Shown one piece after another: positions 17,630 through 26,600 of a DNA stretch of 41,309 nt. The notes beneath the pieces were generated by a model. It was given only the letters and a program-made list of their open reading frames with translations. It was not told the DNA's origin and ran no database searches. Source of the DNA: Candidatus Aminicenantota bacterium. Lineage in GTDB: Bacteria; Acidobacteriota; Aminicenantia; Aminicenantales; Saccharicenantaceae. Made by a program: the position numbers and the translations under genes. Where the stretch lies: assembly GCA_013178315.1 (NCBI GenBank), contig JABLWX010000022.1, positions 1-41,309 of the forward strand. The letters run 5' to 3'. Every line of letters starts with the position of its first letter. Position 1 is the stretch's first letter.

Positions 17630-18023
17630 CTTCGGCCTCCACTTCCAGGATGATCCGGCTCAGGGGCTGTAAAAAGAATTTTCGGTCAAACTCGATTACC
17701 CCGGCCCGGGGTTTGATTTCTCCGCGAGAGTTAACGGTGATGGATAGAAAGACCTTGCCAGCAAAAAGTGGTCGGAGAAGTTTCCTGCGGCTGTCAGGGC
17801 GGGCTACCAGGCTGAACACCCCCAGCACCTCCAGGCCCTGATTGCTCTCCACCATTACCAGGGTTTCCGGTTTGAGTAGTTCGTTCCAAGTCAGAGGCAT
17901 AACTTTTTCCACGAACAGTCCCGGCCCGGTCTGCCGGCCCAGCAGGTAGCCCTGTGCCGGGCGGGCGGAACGGGCCCGCAGCTGCAGCTCTTTCCGGGCT
18001 TCCTGGAGAATTACCAATTCCAT
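17622..18023 (-). CDS. Unknown protein cotranscribed with AMMECR1 (possible degenerate MPN/JAB-like fold)
   Basis: The ATG at 18023 gives 133 residues. A -10-like TATAAT (minus strand, 18042-18037) lies just upstream, so a longer start at 18098 would sit before the promoter; the message may be nearly leaderless. I do not recognise the family with confidence. The order of strands and helices (RPAQGYLLGR, FVEKVMPLTW, then LEVLGVFSLVARPDSRR, then VFLSITVNSRGEIKPR) recalls MPN/JAB1 domains, where the third segment would hold the His-x-His zinc site. Those histidines are absent, so a peptidase is not expected. There is no signal peptide; it is a cytoplasmic protein. The only functional hint is its 8-nt overlap with the AMMECR1 gene. 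Confidence 0.6.
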   Translation of the reverse strand: MELVILQEARKELQLRARSARPAQGYLLGRQTGPGLFVEKVMPLTWNELLKPETLVMVESNQGLEVLGVFSLVARPDSRRKLLRPLFAGKVFLSITVNSRGEIKPRAGVIEFDRKFFLQPLSRIILEVEAEDG

Positions 18024-18074
18024 CGCTCTGGCCAGGATTATAACACAGCTTTTTCCCGGGCTGCAAAAATTAGC

Positions 18075-18103
18075 TTGACGCCCGTTCCTGGTTGACATAA
18101 TAT
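18075..18103 (+). promoter_or_regulatory. Putative promoter of the MBL hydrolase-xer pair
   Basis: -35 TTGACG (18075-18080) followed after 17 bp by TAATAT (18098-18103), or after 15 bp by CATAAT (18096-18101). It diverges from the putative promoter of the unknown/AMMECR1 pair. Confidence 0.5.
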
Positions 18104-18126
18104 TAGCCCATCGGGGTGGCAGCGGA

Positions 18127-18747
18127 ATGAATTATCAGCTGGTGATCGTCGGGCCGCTGGAAACAAATTGCTACATTTATTTTTGCCCCGAGACCAGGGA
18201 ATGCGCGGTGATCGACCCGGGGGCCGAGGCTGACCAGATCTTTCCCCTGATCACCCACCTTAACCTGAAACCGGTCATCATTCTCAACACCCACGGCCAT
18301 GTGGACCACACCGGGGCCAACGTTGAAATCAAGGACAGGTACCGGGCCCCGATTGCCATGCACCAGGACGACCTGCCCCTGCTCGAGGAAAGCATCCAGC
18401 TGGAGTTCGGGCTGATGCTGGGAGCCAAACCAACCCCGCGGCCGGACCGCTTGCTGATCGATGGGGACGAGGTCAGGGTCGGCCAGACCAGCCTTAAGGT
18501 CATTCATACCCCGGGTCACAGCCCGGGAAGCGTCTGTTTTTATGCTCCAGGAATTCTTTTTTCCGGGGACACCCTGTTCTGCGGCGGCGTGGGGCGGACA
18601 GACCTGCCGGGGGGGTCCTGGAAGGACCTGATCCGGTCGCTTCGAACCAGGGTTTTGACCTATCCCGAAGAGACTGTGGTCCTGCCCGGGCACGGACCGA
18701 GAACCACCATCGGAGAAGAAAAAGAAAATAATCCCTTTCTTGAATAA
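18127..18747 (+). CDS. MBL-fold metallo-hydrolase (glyoxalase II-like)
   Basis: This 206-residue enzyme is a metallo-beta-lactamase-fold hydrolase of the glyoxalase II/YcbL group. The binuclear metal site is complete: His-x-His-x-Asp-His in NTHGHVDHTGA, the next His in HTPGHSPGSVCF, the bridging Asp in FSGDTLFCGGVGRTDLPGG, and the last His in LPGHGPRTTIGEE. It lacks the C-terminal glutathione-binding domain of true glyoxalase II (about 250 residues), so the thioester substrate is uncertain. It is 17 nt upstream of the recombinase gene, likely in one transcript, with no obvious functional link. Confidence 0.93.
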   Translation: MNYQLVIVGPLETNCYIYFCPETRECAVIDPGAEADQIFPLITHLNLKPVIILNTHGHVDHTGANVEIKDRYRAPIAMHQDDLPLLEESIQLEFGLMLGAKPTPRPDRLLIDGDEVRVGQTSLKVIHTPGHSPGSVCFYAPGILFSGDTLFCGGVGRTDLPGGSWKDLIRSLRTRVLTYPEETVVLPGHGPRTTIGEEKENNPFLE

Positions 18748-18764
18748 GAACAAAGCCATTAACC

Positions 18765-19658
18765 ATGCCCAAGTACCAGGGAGAGCTGCTGAAGATTTAC
18801 TGCGACTACCTGGCCGTGGAAAAGGGGCTGTCGGCCAACAGCCTGAGTTCCTATGCCCTGGACATCAGGAAACTGTTTGACTTCCTGGACCGGGGGAAAA
18901 AGAGCCTGCTCAAGCTGAAAGAGCCGGACCTGGTGGAGTTCATACATCTCCAGGCCCAGTCGGGCCTGTCGCCGCGTTCGCTGGCCCGGCTGGTGAGTTC
19001 CCTGAAATCTTTCTTTCGTTTCCTGTTGCTGGAAAACCATATCAAAAAGAACCCGGCCGAGGGCCTGACTTCTCCCTCCCTGTGGCTCACTTTGCCCAGG
19101 GTTCTGTCGCTGGAAGAGGTGGAAAGCCTGCTGGGAAAACCAGACCTTAAAAAGCCTCAGGGAATAAGGGACCGGGCCGTGCTGGAACTGCTCTACGGCT
19201 GCGGCCTTCGGGTTTCCGAGCTGGTCTCGCTGGAACTAAAGGATGTGCGACTGGCCCAGGGGTTCCTGGTCTGCAGGGGGAAAGGCAACAAGGAACGAAT
19301 AGTCCCGATTGGCCGGGCCGCCGCTCGCTGGTTGAAGACTTACCTGAAAGAGGTCCGTCCGCAGTGGGATAGGCGAGGTTCGTCCGTGATTTTCCTCACC
19401 CGCCGCGGGCAGCCCTTCACCAGGCAGGGCATCTGGAAGATTCTCAAGGCCTATGGCCAGGAGGCCGGACTGCGGGACAAGATTCATCCCCACGTCCTGC
19501 GCCATTCTTTTGCCACCCACCTTCTGGAGAGGGGAGCCGACCTGAGGTCGGTGCAGATGCTGCTGGGTCACAGCCAGATCACCACCACCCAGATTTACAC
19601 CCATGTCAGCCGGGACCGGCTCAAGCAGATCTACGACCGGTTCCATCCCCGGGCCTGA
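18765..19658 (+). CDS. Site-specific tyrosine recombinase (XerC/XerD family)
   Basis: This 297-residue protein has the normal Xer length. An N-terminal SAM-like core-binding domain (residues about 5-90: YCDYLAVEKGLSANSLSSYA) precedes the catalytic domain. Catalytic residues are visible: Arg in YGCGLRVSELVSLELKDV, Lys in GKGNKERIVPIG, His-x2-Arg in HVLRHSFATHLLERGAD, His in LLGHSQITTTQIYTHV, where the final Tyr is the nucleophile. It most likely resolves chromosome dimers at dif. The text resembles XerD more than XerC, but only a tree would decide. The 3' end overlaps the convergent unknown gene by 38 bp. No adjacent mobile element suggests an integrase. Confidence 0.93.
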   Translation: MPKYQGELLKIYCDYLAVEKGLSANSLSSYALDIRKLFDFLDRGKKSLLKLKEPDLVEFIHLQAQSGLSPRSLARLVSSLKSFFRFLLLENHIKKNPAEGLTSPSLWLTLPRVLSLEEVESLLGKPDLKKPQGIRDRAVLELLYGCGLRVSELVSLELKDVRLAQGFLVCRGKGNKERIVPIGRAAARWLKTYLKEVRPQWDRRGSSVIFLTRRGQPFTRQGIWKILKAYGQEAGLRDKIHPHVLRHSFATHLLERGADLRSVQMLLGHSQITTTQIYTHVSRDRLKQIYDRFHPRA

Positions 19659-20334
19659 GAGCCGCTGGCTGCTGGCACCTGTTCAACTCCAGGATAATTT
19701 TTACCCGGCTTCTCTGGAAGACAGCTAACTGGCTGGAACCCTGGAGGCTGGTTTCTTCTATCCAGTTGAATTCTTTCCTTATTTCCTTGCCGGCCAGCTG
19801 GCTTCTCTGGAGTTCGATGGTCCTCTGGCCGCTGATGACCCTCCGCTTAAACCAGGGCATCTTTTCCAGGACCCGGGACCAGGGCACGTCCGGCAGAACC
19901 AGCTTGATCCGCTGTCCGGCCGGGCCTTCCGGGCCATCTATAACTTCCGGGTCAAAGCTGTAGTAGAAGTTGATTTCCTCTTCCTTCCCTTCCACGTAAT
20001 CCAGCTTTAATTCGGGTGACGGGATGGGGCCGGGCCAGGGCTGGCCATCAGCGGTGCGGACTTCCCAGCGGAATAACTGAGAACCCAGGTGGTAGATGAT
20101 AAAGTCCGGGCCGTCCTCTTCCAGGAAACCGGAACAGCCCGCTTCCAGTAAGTAGAGGTCGCTTTTCTCGGTGGCCGGACCGGTCCGGAAATCACCCTGG
20201 ACCTGCAGCCTTAGGGTCACCTGCCAGAACTGCCCCTGCTCCCGGGCCGGCCGCCCGGTCGAGAAAGAGAGGAGGACGAGCAACATGATGGCAACGGTCG
20301 GCAAGCCTGAAGACTTAAAATTCTTGAAACCCAA
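19621..20334 (-). CDS. Exported protein of unknown function
   Basis: A TTG start at 20334 is favoured: a promoter (TTGTCA-17-TACAAT, minus strand) would start the message near 20348, and AAAGG lies just upstream of the TTG. The protein is 237 residues. It has a signal peptide (LPTVAIMLLVLLSFSTGRPA). Its mature part is rich in beta-type sequence (FWQVTLRLQVQGDFRT, FIIYHLGSQLFRWEV, EEINFYYSFDPEVIDG). I do not recognise a family. It diverges from the tetR-efflux operon and its -35 box overlaps that of tetR, so the two are probably regulated together. Its last 38 bp run into the xer gene on the other strand. Confidence 0.7.
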   Translation of the reverse strand: MGFKNFKSSGLPTVAIMLLVLLSFSTGRPAREQGQFWQVTLRLQVQGDFRTGPATEKSDLYLLEAGCSGFLEEDGPDFIIYHLGSQLFRWEVRTADGQPWPGPIPSPELKLDYVEGKEEEINFYYSFDPEVIDGPEGPAGQRIKLVLPDVPWSRVLEKMPWFKRRVISGQRTIELQRSQLAGKEIRKEFNWIEETSLQGSSQLAVFQRSRVKIILELNRCQQPAALRPGDGTGRRSA

Positions 20335-20354
20335 AGCCCGGGCCTTTCGTATAT

Positions 20355-20383
20355 ATTGTAAACACGGTCCGGTCTATTGACAA
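20355..20383 (-). promoter_or_regulatory. Promoter of the exported unknown, overlapping the tetR promoter
   Basis: On the minus strand, -35 TTGTCA (20383-20378), 17 bp, -10 TACAAT (20360-20355). Its -35 shares five bases with the plus-strand -35 of tetR. Confidence 0.7.
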
Positions 20384-20405
20384 GCGACTATTCCAGTGGT
20401 AAATT
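20377..20405 (+). promoter_or_regulatory. Promoter of the tetR-efflux operon
   Basis: -35 TTGACA (20377-20382), 17-bp spacer, -10 TAAATT (20400-20405). The expected start near 20412 leaves about 70 nt before the tetR ATG, and that leader holds the palindrome at 20431-20456. Confidence 0.6.
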
Positions 20406-20430
20406 ATATGAACTATTCAGGCTACAAAAT

Positions 20431-20456
20431 AAACTAATCAGTTTAAGTATTAAACT
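20431..20456. promoter_or_regulatory. Palindromic candidate operator for the TetR repressor
   Basis: A perfect 7+3+7 palindrome, AGTTTAA GTA TTAAACT (20440-20456), overlaps a second one, AAACT AATC AGTTT (20431-20444). The three half-sites are variants of AGTTTA/TAAACT. It lies just downstream of the expected transcription start and 24 nt before the tetR ATG, a classical position for a TetR autoregulatory operator. Binding is inferred, not shown. Confidence 0.6.
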
Positions 20457-20480
20457 CAAAAGTAAATCATGGAGGTCAGA

Positions 20481-21164
20481 ATGGCCGAAGGCCGTATAAA
20501 TAAGAAAGAAATAATCCAGGCCGAATACAAGAAGCTGATGCTCCTGGCCGCGGAAAGGGTTATCCTCCGCCGCGGTTTCAGGTCGGCCACCATGGACGAG
20601 ATTGCCAGGGAAGCCAATTTTTCCAAGGCCACCCTGTACAAGTACTTCCATAACAAGGGGCAGATTCTCCTGGAAATCATCCTGCAATACATCGACGAGA
20701 TAAAGGAGCGCCTGAGAGAAATTCAGCAATCCGACCGCTCCCCGGACGAGAAGCTGAAACAGATGATCCTGTCGGTGCTGGATATTCAGACCAGAAAAGA
20801 AAACATCTCCCGGCTGTTTGTCCAGGACAAGAGCCTGCGTGATTTCATCCACCGGATTTTTGCCCCCAGCCGCAAGGAAGATAACCGGGAATTCCAGCAG
20901 GCCTTGAAGCTTTTCAAGGCCAGGCGGGAAGAGATATCTCAATCGGGTTGCCTGGTGCTGTCCGAAGGCATGGAGCGGGGCCTGTTCGTGGCCACCGACC
21001 CCGAAAAACTTCTCCGCTACGTCTGGGCCCTGATAGAAGGGCTGATCCATACCCGGTACTGGCAGGAAGAAAAAGTTTCTCCGGAGGTTGAGACCGAACA
21101 GATCTTCGAATTCTTGATGACGGGCATTGCCGGAAAGTCTGTTCAGAAAGGAGCGACCGAATGA
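20481..21164 (+). CDS. TetR/AcrR family transcriptional regulator of the efflux operon
   Basis: The ATG at 20481 has GGAGG 5 nt upstream; the ATG at 20469 contains that SD within its own coding sequence and is rejected. The 227-residue protein has the TetR helix-turn-helix: LAAERVILRRGFRSATMDEI, AREANFSKATLYKYFHNKGQIL. The rest is an all-helical ligand-binding and dimer domain typical of the family. It is the first gene of tetR-tolC-MFP-RND and its stop overlaps the TolC gene start (ATGA). By analogy with AcrR it is expected to repress the operon until a transported compound binds. The inducer is unknown. Confidence 0.93.
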   Translation: MAEGRINKKEIIQAEYKKLMLLAAERVILRRGFRSATMDEIAREANFSKATLYKYFHNKGQILLEIILQYIDEIKERLREIQQSDRSPDEKLKQMILSVLDIQTRKENISRLFVQDKSLRDFIHRIFAPSRKEDNREFQQALKLFKARREEISQSGCLVLSEGMERGLFVATDPEKLLRYVWALIEGLIHTRYWQEEKVSPEVETEQIFEFLMTGIAGKSVQKGATE

Positions 21165-22522
21165 AAGCCGCAAGATTCTGGTTTTTGGCGTTGATTGTCT
21201 TTCTGGCCGCAGGCTGGATTAACCTGCCGGCCCAGGAAAAAACCGTTAACAAACTGGAACTGACTCTTGATGATTGCCTCAAGCTGGCCCTGGAGCAAAA
21301 TCCCTTTTACCTGGCCAGCCTGGAAAAAGAGAGCGAAGCCAGGGCCCAGGTCCACCGGGCAGTGGCCGGGTTCCTGCCAACCCTGAATGCCCAGGGCAGC
21401 GACATCCTGGACAAGAAAGTCTTCACGGTGGAGATTCCGCCCATGGTTCCCGGGGGTCAGCCCCAGAGAGTCAAGTTTGATTTCACCCGGACCTACCAGA
21501 TGAGCCTTAATTTTTCCTTTCCACTTTTCACCGGCGGGCGGCTGACCTCGGCCTACCGCCAGGCCAACTATAACTACCAGGCCACCCAGGAGTCCATCAA
21601 GCAGTCCCGCCAGGAAACCATCCTGAACGTCAAGCAGGCTTTCTACGGGTACCTTCTGGCCCGCAGGTTCCTGGAGGTGGCCGAGGAATCGGTCAGCCTG
21701 GCCGAGAAGCACCTGAAGAACGTCCGGAACCTGGCCGAAGTGGGCATGGCCACCAAGTTTGACCTGCTCCGGGCCGAAGTCCAGCTGGCCAACCTGCAGC
21801 CTCAGCTGATCAGGGCCAGGAATGGATTGCAGATGTCAGAGCTGGCTCTCAAGAACCTGCTCGGCCTGGACCTCGGCCAACCCGTAGAAATAAAGGGTGA
21901 GCTTGCCTTCCAGGAAGTCCAGATAGACCCGGAGGAATCCATTCAGAAGGCCCTGCTCAACCGGCCCGAAATTCAGCAACTCGGCTACCAGCGTCGGATG
22001 GCCGGGGAGATGGTCAAGCTGGCCCGGGCCGCCGACCTGCCGACCGTGGCCATAGGCGGGCAGATCAATTACTGGTCCAACTATCTGAATTTCAAGAAAA
22101 ACAACTGGGAAAATTATTACACCATCAGCCTGGCCCTGAACATTCCCATTTTCAATGGCTTTGCCGCCCAGGCCCAGGCGGCCCAGGCCAGAGCCCTGGC
22201 CCGGCAGCTCGATTATTCGATGAAAGGATTGACCGAGGCTGTCCGGCTGGAAGTGGAACAGGCGATTCTGAATTACCAGCAGGCCCGGGAAGCCCTGCTG
22301 TCGCAGCAGAAAAACGTGGAACAGGCGGCCGAGGCCGTGCGCCTGGCCGAGCTTAACTTTGCCGAGGGGCTGGTCACCACCCTGGACGTGACCACGGCCC
22401 AGGTGGCCCTGAGCCAGGCCAGGACCAATTACGCCCAGGCCCAGTATGAATGCCTGATGGCTCTGGCCCAGCTGGAGAAGGCTACCGGCGAATCGGTATC
22501 CGGATATAAGTCCGACAGGTGA
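21161..22522 (+). CDS. TolC-family outer-membrane efflux channel
   Basis: This 453-residue protein has a signal peptide (FWFLALIVFLAAGWINLPAQ) and two outer-membrane-efflux-protein repeats: LTLDDCLKLALEQNPFYLAS to about residue 220, and a second starting near LNRPEIQQLGYQRRMAGEM. Long coiled-coil helices rich in Ala/Gln/Glu (VEQAILNYQQAREALLSQQK, VRLAELNFAEGLVTTLDVT) form the periplasmic tunnel, and NFSFPLFTGGRL and NIPIFNGF are the barrel strands. TolC trimers give the exit duct of tripartite pumps. It begins inside the tetR stop and is followed after 34 nt by the membrane fusion gene. Confidence 0.95.
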   Translation: MKAARFWFLALIVFLAAGWINLPAQEKTVNKLELTLDDCLKLALEQNPFYLASLEKESEARAQVHRAVAGFLPTLNAQGSDILDKKVFTVEIPPMVPGGQPQRVKFDFTRTYQMSLNFSFPLFTGGRLTSAYRQANYNYQATQESIKQSRQETILNVKQAFYGYLLARRFLEVAEESVSLAEKHLKNVRNLAEVGMATKFDLLRAEVQLANLQPQLIRARNGLQMSELALKNLLGLDLGQPVEIKGELAFQEVQIDPEESIQKALLNRPEIQQLGYQRRMAGEMVKLARAADLPTVAIGGQINYWSNYLNFKKNNWENYYTISLALNIPIFNGFAAQAQAAQARALARQLDYSMKGLTEAVRLEVEQAILNYQQAREALLSQQKNVEQAAEAVRLAELNFAEGLVTTLDVTTAQVALSQARTNYAQAQYECLMALAQLEKATGESVSGYKSDR

Positions 22523-22556
22523 GAATAAATCACTGGCAGTCGAATAGGAGGAAAAC

Positions 22557-23666
22557 ATGTTCTTGAGAGGAAAAGGCAAATACGCGGTTTATGGAGCAAT
22601 TTTCCTTTTTCTGGTTTCCTGTCAGAAACCGGTGGAGAAAAAGGTAGCGGACGACGGCCTCAAGCCGGCACCCGTAAAAGTTTACAAGGTCAAAAAGCAG
22701 AGAATATCGGAAAAGTTAACCTATACGGCCACCCTGGAAGCCTGGAAAAGGCAGGCCATAACCCCCGACATTTCAGGGAAGGTGGCCAGGATATACGTCA
22801 ACGAAGGCGAAAGGGTTAAACAGGGGCAGCTTCTGGCCGAGCTTGACACCCGGTCCATAAGGTTGCAACTGGAACAGGCTGAAGCAGCCCTGGCCATGGC
22901 CCGGGCCAATTTTGAGGATGCCAGCCGTAACCTGGAAAGAATGGAGAGGCTTTACAAGGAAAAGGCCGTTTCCGACCAGCAGTACGAGAAAGTCCGGCTG
23001 GCCTTTGAAGCGGCCAAGGCCCAGAGAGAGCAGGCCGAAGCCGCAGTCAACCTGGCCAGGCACGCCCTGGACGTTTCCATCATGCGGGCTCCGTTTGATG
23101 GAGTGATAGCTGCCAAGAACCTGGAGGAGGGTGACATCATCAACCCGATGATGGGCGGATTTTCCGCCACCTCGGGCGTGCTGACCCTGGTTGATTATTC
23201 CAGGATCAGGGTTCGCTTCGATGTCTCCCCGGTTGATGCCTTAAGAATGTCCAGGGGTCAGAAAGTTTACCTGGAAAGCTTTGTCCTGCCCGGGCAACAG
23301 TTTGAAGGCCAGGTGACCGTGGTCAACACCAGCGCCGACCCCCAGACCAAGAAATTCCGGGTGGAAGCGGTGGTTAACAATCCTGAGCTGGCCCTCAAGC
23401 CCGGGACTTTCGGGCGGGTGATACTCGAAGTCAGCACCCGGGAAAATTCTCTGGCCGTGCCCCAGAAAGCCATCCTGGAAAATTCTTACGTTCTGGTGGT
23501 TGAAGGCAATAAGGCGGTGAGGAAGAACGTCACCACCGGCCTGAAGAATACGGATTTGATTGAGATTACTTCCGGCCTGAACGAGGGCGACCTGGTGATT
23601 GTCGAGGGAAACTTCGGGCTCATGGACGGCAGCCCGGTTGAGGTGGAAGGCGAGGTGGTAAGATGA
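22557..23666 (+). CDS. RND efflux periplasmic adaptor (membrane fusion) lipoprotein
   Basis: This 369-residue protein has a lipoprotein signal peptide (AIFLFLVSCQKPVEKK). A lipoyl/barrel-sandwich half-motif ISGKVARIYVNEGERVKQGQ is followed by an alpha-hairpin (EQAEAALAMARANFEDASRN to AKAQREQAEAAVNLARHALD). The second lipoyl half is MRAPFDGVIAAKNLEEGDII, then beta-barrel and membrane-proximal domains (AVPQKAILENSYVLVVEGNK, GLNEGDLVIVEG). It bridges the RND pump and the TolC channel. A good AGGAGG SD precedes the ATG. Its stop overlaps the pump start (ATGA). Confidence 0.95.
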   Translation: MFLRGKGKYAVYGAIFLFLVSCQKPVEKKVADDGLKPAPVKVYKVKKQRISEKLTYTATLEAWKRQAITPDISGKVARIYVNEGERVKQGQLLAELDTRSIRLQLEQAEAALAMARANFEDASRNLERMERLYKEKAVSDQQYEKVRLAFEAAKAQREQAEAAVNLARHALDVSIMRAPFDGVIAAKNLEEGDIINPMMGGFSATSGVLTLVDYSRIRVRFDVSPVDALRMSRGQKVYLESFVLPGQQFEGQVTVVNTSADPQTKKFRVEAVVNNPELALKPGTFGRVILEVSTRENSLAVPQKAILENSYVLVVEGNKAVRKNVTTGLKNTDLIEITSGLNEGDLVIVEGNFGLMDGSPVEVEGEVVR

Positions 23667-26600
23667 AGCTGCCTGAATTTTCGGTCAGAAGAAAAGTTAC
23701 GGCCTCGATGATCGCCATGATCCTGGTGGTCATCGGGCTGATTGCCTTTTCCCGCCTGGGGCTGGATTTCTTTCCGGACCTGGAATACCCGACCGTTTCG
23801 GTCATTACTACCTACCGCGGTGCTTCCTCCGAGGATATTGAAAAAACAATCACCGAGCCCCTGGAACAGGTGGTCAGCTCGGTGAGCGGAGTCAAGAAGG
23901 TTACCTCCCAGAGTTCTGAGGGAGTCTCGGTCCTGATGGTGGAGTTTGAATGGGGCACCAACCTGGATTTTGCCGCCCAGGATATCCGCGACCAGATCGG
24001 CCTTTACCGCAATTTTCTGCCGACCAACGCTTCCAACCCGCTGGTGGTCAAGTTCAACCTGTCCCAGTTTCCCGTGGTCTTTTACGGTATCACCGCCAAT
24101 TCCGGCTATTCCACCTATGACCTGAAAAAAATGATAGAAGACGAGGTCAAGCCCAGGCTGGAACGGCTGGACGGAGTGGCTTCGGCCGCGGTCTTTTCCA
24201 CGGACGAAAGAGAAATCAGGGTTGAAGTCGATAAGAATGCCCTGATTTCCTACAACCTCTCCCTGGACCGGGTGCTGATGGCCCTGGCTGCTGAAAATGT
24301 CAACGCCCCGGCTGGCGACGTGGTGGAGCGGCATGAAGACCTGATTGTCAGAACCCTCGGAGAATTCCGGAGCGTGGAAGATGTCAGGAACGTGGTCGTT
24401 GGTCTTTCCCAGCGCGGTGAGCCCATTTATGTAAGAGATATAGCCGAGGTCAAGGATACATTCAAGGAAACCCGAAACGTGGCCCGGGTGCAGGAGCAGA
24501 AGGGAGTTTACCTGGTAGTGAACAAGCGCTCGGGAGCCAACACTGCCCTGGTTGGTAATGCCGTTAAAAAAGAAATCAGCAAGATTCAGGCCTCCCTTCC
24601 GGGGAATGTCGCGTTTCACATGGCCATGGACCAGGCGGAGATGATCAACATGGTGGCCAGCCGGACCTCAAACAACGCCGTGGTTGGAGCCTTCCTGGCC
24701 ATTGCCCTGATTTTCCTTTTCCTTAGAAACTGGCGGCCGACACTGATTATTGCCATCGCCATTCCCCTATCTGTTATCACCACTTTTGTGGCCCTCTACG
24801 CTGCCGGTTACACCCTGAACCTGATGACCCTGGGCGGGTTGGCCCTGGGCGTCGGCATGCTCGTGGATAACGCCATCGTCGTCATAGAAAACACCTTCAG
24901 ACACATTGAGGAAGGCAAGCACGTGGAAGAGGCCGCGGTCATCGGTGCCAGCGAGGTGGGCATGGCCATCACCGCCTCCACCCTGACCACCATCATCGTT
25001 TTCCTGCCAGTGGTTTTTGCCGGCGGCATCACCGGTAAGCTTACCCAGCCCCTGGCCCTGACCATTGTCTTCTCCCTGTTAGCCTCGCTGTTCGTGGCCC
25101 TGACCCTGGTTCCGTTGTTTTCATCGCTGCTGTTCAGGTCCAGGAAGAAGAAAAAGAGTGATGAAGAGGAATGCGTGGTCAAGGAGCCCCATTTTGCCGC
25201 GGCCAGAGCCTTTTATCGCAGACTGCTTACAGGCGCTTTAAGGAAGAGAAAGACCGTTCTGACCGCGACTGCTGCCCTGTTTGTGATTTCACTGGTGACG
25301 GTAGCCTTTCTCGGGACGGAATTCATGCCCCAGTCCGACCGCAATTTCCTGATGGTCCGGGTAAAGCTTCCGGTTGGCACTTCTTTAGAAGAAACTAACC
25401 GGGTGGTCAGCCAGATAGAAAGGTTATTCAGCCAGCAACCCGAGGTCACCCTGGTCTCAGCCCAGGCCGGTTCCAGGGCGGAAGAAGACCCGTCGGACAT
25501 GGCCAGCGGCATGGGCATTACCGGGACCCACGAGGGGCTGCTGATGATCAGGCTGGTAGATAGGTCGGAGAGAAAGTATTCCGATGTAGAAATTCTGGAG
25601 AGGGTCAGAAAGATGCTGCCCCGGCTGGAGAATTTTAAGTTCGAGCAGATCAACATGGAGGCGGCCATGATGGGCGGAGCGGCCGCCCCGGTGGAGATAA
25701 AGCTATTCGGAAAAGACCTGGAAAAGCTGAGAGAAATTGGAGACACCATAGTCAAGAGAATAAGCGACGTGGAAGGACTGCGTGACCTGACCCACAGCCT
25801 GGCCCAGGGCAAGCCGGAATACCAGTTCTCACTCGACCGGGAAAGAGCGGCCAGGCTGGGACTGGCCGTGGCCCAGGTTTCCAGCACCATTCAAACCGCC
25901 ACTCAGGGAACTGTGGTCAGCCGCTACCGCGACGGTTCGGACGAGGTCAACATCAGGGTCATACTGGCCAAGCAGTATCGCGATACGCTGGAGGAAATCA
26001 GGAAGACCCCGTTGATGTCTGCGGCTGGAAAAATGATTTTCCTGGAACAGATTGCCGACTGGAAACGCGGCGAGGGTCCGATCCAGATAACCAGGGAAAA
26101 CCAGATGCGAAAGATTTCGATAACAGCCAATATCGCCGGCCGGGACCTTGGAACCATAATGCGCGATATCCGCGGCCGCCTGGGTGATTTTGAAAAGCAA
26201 TTGCCCCCAGGGTATTTCCTGGAGTATGGCGGCGCCTACGAACAGATGATTGACGCCTTTAAGGTTCTGGCTGCGGCCCTGGCCCTGGCCGTGCTCCTGG
26301 TCTACATGGTCATGGCTTCTCAATTCGAGAACTTTCTCCATCCGTTTGTCATCATGTTCACCATTCCCCTGGCCATAATTGGCGTCATTTTCGGCCTGTT
26401 TGTATCCGGAAAGCCGGTCAGCCTGCCGGCGCTGATAGGTGTTATCATCCTGGCCGGAATTGCCGTCAATAACGGCATCGTCATGATCGATTACATCAAC
26501 CAGCTCATCAGGAGAGGACTGGATAAAAGGGAGGCCATTATCAGGGGGTCGGTCACCAGGTTAAGACCGGTCTTGCTGACGGCCCTGACCACCATCCTGG

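Noticed and set aside
18765..19658. Xer-type recombinase as a mobile-element integrase
   Set aside because: Normal Xer length and motifs, housekeeping neighbours, no attachment-site repeats or phage genes nearby.
23486..24619. 377-codon minus-strand frame over the MFP/RND genes
   Set aside because: Shadow of a conserved pump gene; no recognisable motif and low-complexity His/Gln/Gly-rich translation.
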